Source of the DNA: Ditylenchus dipsaci
Taxonomy: Eukaryota; Nematoda; Chromadorea; Rhabditida; Anguinidae
Assembly (NCBI GenBank): GCA_004194705.1
Contig: SADC01001278.1
Span: 186,001 to 250,000 of the forward strand
Length of the DNA: 64,000 nucleotides
Direction of reading: 5' to 3'
Made by a program: the position numbers and the translations under genes. Within the stretch, counting starts at the first letter, position 1; each line of letters starts with the position of its first letter. Under the pieces are notes generated by a model. That model did not search any database. It was not told the origin of the DNA and saw only the letters and a program-made list of their open reading frames with translations. This document shows, one piece after another, positions 55,784 to 64,000 of the stretch.

Positions 55784-58700
55784 ATGAAGCGAAACTTCGG
55801 AAATGGTAACCAGGGTGGCGGTGACAAACGCCAGCGTTTTAACGAGATGTCCTTCAATGACGCTCTAAATCAAGGCAAATACCTATTGCGTTTGCTGATT
55901 CCAACCAAGGCAGCTGGTAATTTTTTATTTTTCAGTCGTTTAGCTATAAAATCGTCTACAATTTCAATTTAAGGCCCCGTGATCGGAAAAGGTGGTGAGA
56001 ACATCAATGGACTCAGCAAGAAGGTCAGTTTTTCGTTTTAATCAAAATATTTACATTTTATGTACAAAACTTTTGACTCGTGTTTTCTTATCATTATTAT
56101 TTGTTTTTTTCTAAATGACTTTATACTGTTTTACGATCTAGGATAATTAAGCTTTATTTTAACGTGAGTCGCAAAATTCAATGGCCTTTTTTCAATACAT
56201 TTAATGAAATTGCTAGTAAAAGCCTAACAGTTAAAATGACTAGCTATTTTGATGTCAAATTCCAGTGACAAGAACTTTCGAGCGTATTTGAAAAAAAAGT
56301 TGAAAAAAATAGAGACAGCTTAAAAAATTGTTTGAATGATCTGTTCCGGTGATCGTGTGCTAAACTGTTAGACCCACTAGACTTATTTTTGATTGCCTTT
56401 TTTCTAAAAGTCAATAAGATAGAGTAGAGTCCCACTTTAAGATGGAACCACTTCGAGATTGATCAACACTTTATCTTAATGTTTGCAGTCTATTCCTGAA
56501 ATGAATATGTCAGTTAGTCCAAAAACTGAGAAAATTCTAACTCTGTGAATCTTTTTTGAAATAACCCCGCTTTTACCAGTATGCCTGGTGTTCCTAACTT
56601 AAAGTGACCCTATTGTCAAACTAAGAATCATATCACATAGAGAACTGCGAGCCCTGCTGTCAACTATTTGACATTTTTTGGTCTATACTGACAGGTCAAT
56701 TTTTTAGCTCTCAAAATTGAACAAAAAATGTTGATGTCAAACTCGAGGGGTTTAGCTTCTTATTATTACTCGACTGTATTTATTGTTTCGTTTGAGTTAA
56801 AAATGCTACATGTAGCTGTATTAGGAAAATAGTCTACTTCAATATCAAATATGACTTTGCATCTCAGACTAAAAATCATTCAATCAGATAAAATTTTAAA
56901 TTTCGAAATTCAATAACAAAAACCATCCCTCAAATTTAGCGGACTCAATTTTTTGTAATTTGTCTATAATATTTGTTTTTTTTACTTTCACTTCAAAAAC
57001 CGCATTACAAATTTCATACTTTTAAGAGATGAAAAACTTACGTTTCTTAATATGTATCTATTTATTCTTATCGTAATTTTTTTGCAGTATGATGCGTCGA
57101 TGTCGGTTCCGGATCGAAACACTCCCGAACGGTAACTGCTTGATTTGTAAAGTGTACATCTACTGTTGACGACCCACTCGATATCTCGAAGTAGTCGATT
57201 CGACATTCGAGTAGTCAGACAACTACTTTTAAATACTTTTAAACTAAAAATTACTTAATAATGATTGTTTATTTAGTGTTCTCACCATTGTTTGTTCACA
57301 AGAAAGCATTGTGGAGCTTTTCAAAGAAGTTATCCACATTCTTCTTCAGGTTAGATTTTTCACTACTTTTGTTCTCAACTCTCAATCCTGCCAAATTCGA
57401 ATTTCATTTTTTATCTTTCCAATTACTATAGTCAACCTAGTTACAACGACACTCCAAAAACTTCGTTCCGCCTATAGTCTGACACTTTCTTTACCTCGAT
57501 TTTGTAAGCTTTTGCCAGTTCTGTTTTCACAGTCTGGTCCCAAATGTCGCAATGATTTCGATTTGTCGATCGTTTTTCGAAAATAAAAAATTTCGCTATT
57601 TAAAAAACAAAGCCTCGATATAAAGACTCCCTATTTTCAAAATATCGAGTATTTATATCGAGCTTTGTTTTTGAAAGAGCGAAGTTTGTCAGTTTTAGAA
57701 AAGCGAACAGCAAAAAGGGATGACATTTAGAAAAAAAAATATTGTCAAATCGACAATTGTTATCAAAACCTTTAAAGGTTTGGTCAAAAAATGGCGGGAA
57801 TCGATATTTGACATTATTTGTTGGTTTTTAACTGATAAAACTACAAGTTAAGTCATGAAAAGTACGGAATAATAGTCGTCCAAATCTAAAATTCGTTGTG
57901 CTCTAGCAAAAGCAAATCAATCTTGGTTATAGGACAGCAAGTCCAAGCCTGAAACTCGTATGGTTGTTCACCAGTCTCACGTTGGACAAATCATGGGTCG
58001 CGGAGGGGCCAATGTGAAGGAGCTTGGCGAGAAGACCAAAACGCAGATTAAAATTTGCAAGGAAGTCTGTCCTATGTCTACAGGTCAGTTTTTATGAAGT
58101 GGCAGTTTTTGGATAAAGTTTTAACAAAGTTGTTTTCTAGACAGAATTGTGATCATTAATGGACAGGTGGAGAACATCATAGAGGCTGTTGATCTCCTTA
58201 TCAAGGATCTTATAGCTGTAAGTAGATATTGTTTACAGTCTCAAAGTTTTTGTTTCATAAAAAATATGTTTAGATTCCGGTCAAGAGCGTGGAACACCCA
58301 TATGACCCTGCTAACTACGATCCAGAAGGAGCTTATGTCTATGGAGGCTTCACTGCTGGTGGTGGCGGAAATATGCGCAGTCAGTTTTTTTTTGTCAAAA
58401 CCATATTTTCGGTAGTAATAAGCATTCCAATTTGTAGGAGGAGGTCCAGGAGGAGATCCGCGAGGCCCCGAAATGACTACTACCCAGCTCCTGGTCACTA
58501 TGACGGCTTTGGAGGTGGCCCTGGCTGGCAGGAACGCGGCCCACCTCCCCGCCGTTCCCTGCCGAATGCAGGTGGCTACCAGGGCGATGGTGGTTTCGCA
58601 CGACCTCCCGCTCCGGCTAACAGAGTTTTCCCTGAAGACTATTTGCGAGGAGCCGAAGCTGTTCAGGTAATGCAAACAATAATGAAACAACATGCTGATC

Positions 58701-59582
58701 AGAAAAAATTTACAGATGGCGATTCCAAAAGAGCTGTGTGGAAAGATTTTCGGCAACAATGGTGAACTTGTAAATGCCTTGATGAAAGAGTGTGGCTCTA
58801 GAATCGATGTTGGAATCACCATCTCTGGAAACCAGCAGCAAATCGAGATGACTCAAGCTATGCTGAAGCAGAGGTAACAAATATTTTAAACACACTGATT
58901 TACAAAAACTTGTTACAGCATTCGAAAGCCAGAGCCTCCAGCAGCATATTATGTGGATGACAGTTTGATGAGCAAACGCGTTCCTGACGAAGCTGGGTAA
59001 GAATATTAAAAAATAGTAAAATAATTATTTCCTCGTTTTAAAATATAAGCAATTTTTTTACCATTTTTCCACTATCCCAATAAGAACAGATTTTTTTGTT
59101 TGTTTGGTCGGTTCACAAAGAATAAGGCTAAATCGACGCTATTAGTAAAGACACACTCATAATAAAGACAGCAATGTCTCAACCTTATAAGTCACGATCT
59201 CAAAAAGGACATATTCGACAAAAATTGATTTCAACGAACACTTTTTGGAAAGGTTTTTTCCACAGTCATTTTTTCACTTATTATTCACTTAAAAATAGTC
59301 AAAACGAACCAAACCTGGTCAAAAACGGTTTCCGGGCCATGACGGGGGATTTTTTACAAGCAGAGATTGAGTGAATTTCGGTAAATGACGCTCCAGATAA
59401 GCACTTTCAAAATAAGGAGGGGGGAGCGTGGACTGCATTAAAAAGAACATCACAATATTGAAAAATGCGTTGCTGTAATAGTAAACTACTTTAGACTTGT
59501 GAGCCGCCAACCTGACCCTGCACACTATATGTACGACGCTCAGCCAGAGGGAACTGATTTCATGAACAAGTACAAGCTGTAA
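55784..59582 (+). CDS. hnRNP K-like triple-KH RNA-binding protein
   Basis: Poly(C)-binding-type nuclear RNA-binding protein. Eleven exons: 55784-55916, 55974-56023, 57088-57131, 57277-57349, 57933-58083, 58141-58217, 58274-58379, 58438-58666, 58716-58873, 58919-58996, 59495-59582; 395 residues with one correction. KH1: LLRLLIPTKAAG, GPVIGKGGENIN; KH2: GQIMGRGGANVKEL; then a Gly/Pro/Tyr-rich linker (GHYDGFGGGPGWQ) and KH3: IPKELCGKIFGNNG, where the GxxG loop is GNNG rather than GKGG. Ends NKYKL. Exon 8 loses frame in the run GGCCCCGAAATG (about 58474): with one more C it reads RGP then RNDYYPAPG and the phases of exons 7-9 then agree exactly. ATG follows TTTTCAG by five bases. AATAAA at 59662. 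Introns 2 and 4 hold repeats. Confidence 0.93.
57430..57700. repeat. MITE remnant in hnRNP K intron 4
   Basis: Starts ATAGTCAACCTAGTTACAAC and contains ACTTCGTTCCGCCTATAGTC and GACACTTTCTTTACCTCGAT, matching the inner parts of the 53188 and 54895 elements. AATATCGAG / CTCGATAT words lie at about 57612-57665. The right end is eroded. Confidence 0.65.
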
Positions 59583-60750
59583 TCTCCACCTGTCTCCGCA
59601 TGTCCTTTATTTTCCTGAACATTGTTTTTTGAAACACAAACACGTTTGCATATTTTGTGAAAATAAATTTGGTTTTGGGAACTCTTAACTATAACTTTAC
59701 AAAATTTGAAATTTTACTAAAAAATAAGAACAAATAAAAAATTGACATTTTAACAAAAACAGAGTAACACAGGTCGTAATGATCCAAGGTCAAGTAACCA
59801 AAGGCATATCCAAAGGCTGTTTCTTCCAAACTTTTTGTCTTACAGTAATAAGTATTTTACATGCTTTTACATGAAACATACTTGATTTTCGTAACTTTTG
59901 TAGTTCCCCTTTATGCGAGCCCCTCACTTTACAATAGTTAACATTTGGAGATATCATTCTGAAAACTTCAGACCACGGATTAGAAACTTTTTTTAAAGAC
60001 GGGGCGTGAAAAACGACAAAAAAATTATAGTTTTAGGTAATAGCTAAATGAAGATTAATAGTAGCTAAGAAATGTCGGTTTTGAAAAAAAAATTAGTTAC
60101 AGTAAATAAGCTAATTTTAAGCACAGATTTGTGCTCAGCTCGGTCAATATACTTAGAGAAGCATAATCACAAAAACGAGCCTGCTCGAATTTTTTTAATT
60201 CAAAAATTCGTCAACCAAAATTAAACTTGTTCAAATCAAATTACAGCACCATCAATGACCACCACGCGGGGTCAGCATCTCTATCCTTTGCTTCTCCTTT
60301 TTAGACATAAAGATATACAAGAATCACAGTACCATCGATGACCAGCACGCGAGTTTTAATGACATTTCGCAACTATATGTTCGTAACTATTCGCAACGCA
60401 ACCAGTATGCGAAACCTTTTGCAAATACACTGGATGCGGTATATTTGCATAACGACTTTGCAAAAAAAAATAAGTTAGATTTTTTTTGAAAATTTAACTT
60501 TATTTTTTTTTAAAAATTCAGATATCCGTTCAATTTAACCGAAAATTTCGGTTTTCGCTTTCGGTACGGTTAATCGAAACCGAAAATTTCGATCAGCCGA
60601 CAACCCTAGTCAGAATGCAGGTTTCTTTAGCAAAACTAAAGTTTTAGGTCAAAGTGATTTTCGAACCTATTGTTGAAAGGGATTACTCTAAGTGAACATT
60701 GTAGAAAGCTGTTTATACTTTATTTCAATGAAAATTCTAATGCAGTTTTT
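59583..60750. other. Intergenic between the two KH genes
   Basis: Begins with the hnRNP K 3' UTR (AATAAA at 59662). Two similar blocks (CACCATCAATGACCACCACGCG at about 60247; the same with changes at about 60330) are a short direct repeat. No gene seen. Confidence 0.5.
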
Positions 60751-61189
60751 GGTTCTATATGTGTTCATGCCAACGCCGAAAAAAATATGCCTTGGTCCTC
60801 CTGTTGTGTTTTTGGCAAATAAACCAATCTTTGCCTTGGTCCCCAAGCTGATTTTTTCGAAAAAATTTTGTTTCTAAATTGTCTCGAAAATCATTTAAAT
60901 ACACTTTTGTGTCTAAAATACACATTTGCGAGACCATTCTAAGATTGTATATATCATTATGTCGACCTTGGGGTGGCCGCTGCACGACCAAGACCAGCCA
61001 TTTTTTTATCGTAAAGGATTGATGCAGTTGTAGATTAATATAAAAAATTATGAAATTTGAGCAGGCGGACTTATACTTCTGCAAATTTGTTGTTTTTTGA
61101 GGCAATCAGAAGAAAAAAAATTGCGCGAAAAAATCAACAGGGGACCACGGAATATTTTTTTCGGCATCGGCATGAACACATATAGAGCC
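60751..61189. repeat. Foldback MITE, 439 bp
   Basis: GGTTCTATATGTGTTCATGCC at the left and its inverse ending AGAGCC at the right; the arms continue with CGAAAAAAATAT and CCTTGGTCC. Short ORFs inside are not genes. Confidence 0.8.
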
Positions 61190-61625
61190 AGATAGTCTCC
61201 ACACGAAAGAAGCATACAAAGTTTATGTTTTTTAAGTGTGGACTTAGAGCCATATTTTGTGTACAACTCGGTGTTGCGATGTCAGACAAACTTGTACAGA
61301 ATTAAAAGTTGGATTAGTAATATGAATATCAAAATTTCTAAATTCTTTCAAAAATACCCTAAAAATTGAAATGGAAAAGGGAAAAAACCATCAAAAAAAG
61401 GTAGATTAGTCTTCTATTGAATTTCAATTTTATTTAAATTTTTAGTCATTTTTTGAAAGAATTAAAAAATCCTAAAATGATGATGCCAATCCAACTTTTA
61501 ATTTTGCACAAGTTTGTCCGAGGTTGCAAGACCGAGCTTTCGACAAAATATGGATCTAAAACCAAATTTAAAAAACAAAAAGTAGGTTTGATCCTTTTGA
61601 GTCGAGACTATCTCCTTAACAGCTT
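61190..61625. repeat. Inverted repeat pair
   Basis: 61190-61320 (GATAGTCTC, AGAGCCATATTTTGT, ACAAACTTGTACAGAATTAAA) returns inverted at about 61487-61625. It abuts the 60751-61189 element, so the latter may be inserted at its edge. Confidence 0.7.
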
Positions 61626-61911
61626 TCACACCTCGTTTAAGAGCTTATATTTGAAAATCATTCTGTAAAGTAGCTTTTGTAGCCTTTTATATGTGCCAAA
61701 ATTAATTTTAAATTTTAAAAAGAACTAAAAAGCCTATTTCTCAGCAGTCTCTCATAAGTTTGTTTATGTAGCTGTTGATTTCGCTAACTTTGTAAGTCGT
61801 CATTTCTTGACCCAGGAAAATGACCTTTTTAGGAGTCTTTTTCCCGATACTTTTTCTGAACTGAAAAAATGTCAACGTTCGCACCAAAGTTACAAATAGT
61901 AATATTATAAA

Positions 61912-62163
61912 TACCGTATATTCTCTATTTATCTCCCACTCTCTAATAATCCTCCACCCGACGGACCTCATTTCTCAGTCTAGAACAAGCTTTTCACAAA
62001 TCTGTTTTTTGCGTTTTCTTAATTACCACGAGCTATCTTGACTCCACTTTTCAGATTTCGGTCGACTGCCAAAAAATCTCAAACTCGTCCTCAAATTTTT
62101 CCGATTTCTTAGGTGTTGAATCATAATCCCCCATGGGAGATCAATAAAGAATATACGGTAGTT
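61912..62163. repeat. TACCGTATTTC-family MITE
   Basis: TACCGTATATTCTCTATTTA at the left; inverse AATAAAGAATATACGGTA at the right. Inner word CACGAGCT and CTCCCA(C/T) pairs as in other members. It lies 109 bp from the FUBP-like stop codon. Confidence 0.75.
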
Positions 62164-62271
62164 ACGCGAATTCCGAGGATAGAGTATCCCGAAAAAAATT
62201 TAAACATGATTTCGAAAAAATAATTTACTATAAAAATCATACTTCCAATATATTCAATACATCAACAACAA

Positions 62272-63972
62272 CTACATGTAGGGAAATTCATAGTATTGTT
62301 GGGCGCCTTGCATATGCTGCTGTGTTTGCTGTATATACTGAGTTGCCCACGGAGTCGCATTTTGGCCTTAAAAACAAATAAATTTAAACACAAGATTTTT
62401 TTAAACAAAAATTACCATTGCTTTGGGCCCAAACAGCTGTAGCTGGAGCCCCAAACTGGTATTGTTGTTGTGCAGCAGGTAGTCCATACGCTGTGCTAGC
62501 AATTGAAGAATTCAGATTAGGGCTGTTAGAGCTATTCAAATTAGAGGCAGAGCTATTTGGAGATAGATCCCCAATCTTCTGTTTAATGACATGCTGGGCG
62601 TGTTGGATTTGATCACTTGTTCCTTTGATAAGAAATACTTTTTCATTGATATTTGACAGAGAGTCTCTATTTAACTCCACATGAGCACCCGTTTCAGCGA
62701 ATATCTAAAAAATGAAAAATATAAGTTAAAAATTTAGTGAAAATGTATTTTTTGAGAAAAAAACGCTAGACTTTCGAGCTTCACTAAAAAATTAACATGC
62801 AGTATGTGTCGGGTATGTCCGTCGTAAATCGAAAAAAAACTTTAATTTAAAAAAGGCAGGTACCAGATGAATTTGTTGAAATAATTGTTTGTCATTTTGG
62901 AAGAAAGAATAAGTAAGGACTACTTGAGCCGCATTTTTTATTTGACCTTTACTATCTCACGTCAGTCAAAAAATTTCGCGTTCAGCTGATACCCGCCATA
63001 TTACATTGGTGAACATTATTAAAACATTGGCTACGGGCATGCCTCTTTAAAGTTCTGTTTTACCTAAAACTTTTATTGAAAATTTTGAGCAGACTGCTTT
63101 AATACAGCCCTAAAGCCTTCGGTAAATCGGTTTTCTTCGGTTCTCTTCGAGTCTTTGATGTGATTGTTAGGCTCTGGCCTCAGGTATATTTTCTTTTTTC
63201 TTTCGTTTAAAAAAATTGGAACGCTTTTAACCGAAAGCTGTAGATAAGAACAAAAGATATAATACAAAAGGCTAGAGCGAATCAATGACAACAAAGACCA
63301 ATAAGAGAGTCAGAACTTTTAACTGAAGTCTAAAAGCGTTAAAAATAGTACAAGGAACCAAAGCAAAAATAGGCTGGATTTTACAAGAAAATTTATTAAA
63401 AGTCTATTTTTTCACGTATTTTGGATATAAAAAATTATTACTTGTTTGATAGTGTCACCACCCTTGCCAATAACCAACCCCGCTTTGTTTGCTGGAACAG
63501 ACATGCAAAAGCTTTCAGCACTGGGATTGTCAGTTGCTTGAGAACATGTAGAAATAAAAGCTGAGATTATTTGACGTGCTCGACCTATTTGTTGTGAGTT
63601 TCCTTGTATGTTCAACTGCCGAGCTGCTGAATTGGGATCCTCTGCAACAAGATTATATTTTCGAATGTTTAACTAACTAAAAGAACAAAAATTACTTACT
63701 ATCTTGGGCGAATTGTATCCAAGCACCAGACTCAAAAGCCAGCCGTTTGATGGTAGCACCACCTTTGCCAATCACTGACCCGACAACACTTCTTGGCACA
63801 AGAATCTCTGCATTGATCAAATTCAAATTTTTTTGCTCGTTTGCAATCTGCATTGGTGGCATAGTGGGATTACAAGATGACAAGGGCAGTGGACCTTGGT
63901 TAGCATAGCTGCTTTTTTGTTGCACTGCTTGGTTGTTTGGAAGAGCTGGGGCAGATTTTGGTGGTACACTCA
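62272..63972 (-). CDS. FUBP/KSRP-like KH-domain protein, 3' part
   Basis: Far-upstream-element-binding-protein family: single-stranded nucleic acid binding in transcription and mRNA decay. Four exons seen: 63700-63972, 63442-63641, 62416-62704, 62272-62366, all joined in frame, stop TAG. A linker (SAPALPNNQAVQQ) precedes a KH domain with VPRSVVGSVIGKGGATIKRL and WIQFAQ, then a second with VPANKAGLVIGKGGDTIKQ and IFAETGAHVELNRD ... VFLIKGTSDQIQHA. By alignment with the four-KH FUBP layout these are KH3 and KH4. The tail is Asn/Ser- then Gln/Tyr-rich (WATQYIQQTQQHMQ), ending FPYM. Upstream exons (KH1, KH2) are beyond the window; the 63972 border is an acceptor (TTTTGTAG), not a start. No frame errors. 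Confidence 0.92.
62705..63441. other. FUBP-like intron, 737 bp
   Basis: Longest visible intron of this gene. An ORF at 63073-63294 (-) has no support. No inverted repeat longer than about 20 bp seen. Confidence 0.6.
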
Positions 63973-64000
63973 CTACAAAATCTTTGAAATGTTTCCAGAA

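Noticed and set aside
58438..58520. Arg/Ser-rich (RRRSRRRS) domain in the hnRNP K-like protein
   Set aside because: Appears only if exon 8 is read in the shifted frame from its start; the GGPGGDPRG reading with one added C fits hnRNP K linkers and the phases better.
58241..58822. 193-codon minus ORF, the longest in the window
   Set aside because: Antisense shadow of hnRNP K exons 7-9, which have clear KH and linker coding on the plus strand.
61453..61668. 71-codon plus ORF
   Set aside because: Part of an inverted repeat pair at 61190-61625.

Overview
The window is nuclear DNA from a nematode. It is AT-rich, its genes are split by many GT-AG introns, and it carries a DB-module secreted protein and four nematode-type chemoreceptor genes or fragments. 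Several start codons lie 2-12 nt after an AG acceptor-like site, as expected for spliced-leader trans-splicing. Intergenic and intronic DNA is packed with short foldback (MITE-like) elements, several with clean 8-bp, 6-bp or TA target duplications.

Layout: 382-799 (-) start of a chemoreceptor; 1785-3976 (-) DB-module protein; 4.5-6.6 kb foldback repeats; 8223-9213 (+) possible two-exon gene; 9887-17922 (+) voltage-gated calcium channel alpha2/delta subunit (VWA_N, VWA, Cache); 15303-20660 and 31239-40285 the two arms of a large inverted duplication that repeats the 3' half of that gene; 21612-23669 (-) DUF1772-like membrane protein inside the loop; 26133-27494 (+) and 29970-30552 (-) chemoreceptor genes or fragments; 42577-43821 (-) another chemoreceptor; 44908-47912 (-) complete six-exon short-chain dehydrogenase; 48.7-53.5 kb repeats, a minisatellite and a tRNA-like SINE head; 53617-54084 (+) single-pass membrane protein; 55784-59582 (+) complete eleven-exon hnRNP K-like KH protein; 62272-63972 and beyond (-) the 3' half of a FUBP/KSRP-like KH protein.

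The genes do not form one pathway: calcium channel subunit, chemosensory receptors, lipid or retinoid-type redox enzyme and two KH RNA-binding proteins. The most striking structures are (1) the inverted duplication, whose second arm carries a 2.23-kb element with AG...CT ends, about 0.9-kb inverted repeats and a 6-bp target duplication (Maverick/Polinton hallmarks), while the first arm keeps the empty site; (2) a 1.19-kb hAT-like element in the same arm, also with an empty site in the other arm; and (3) a recurring need for one extra base at G or C runs to keep conserved reading frames open, which points to systematic homopolymer under-calling in this assembly. I found no CRISPR, operon, phage or other prokaryotic system.
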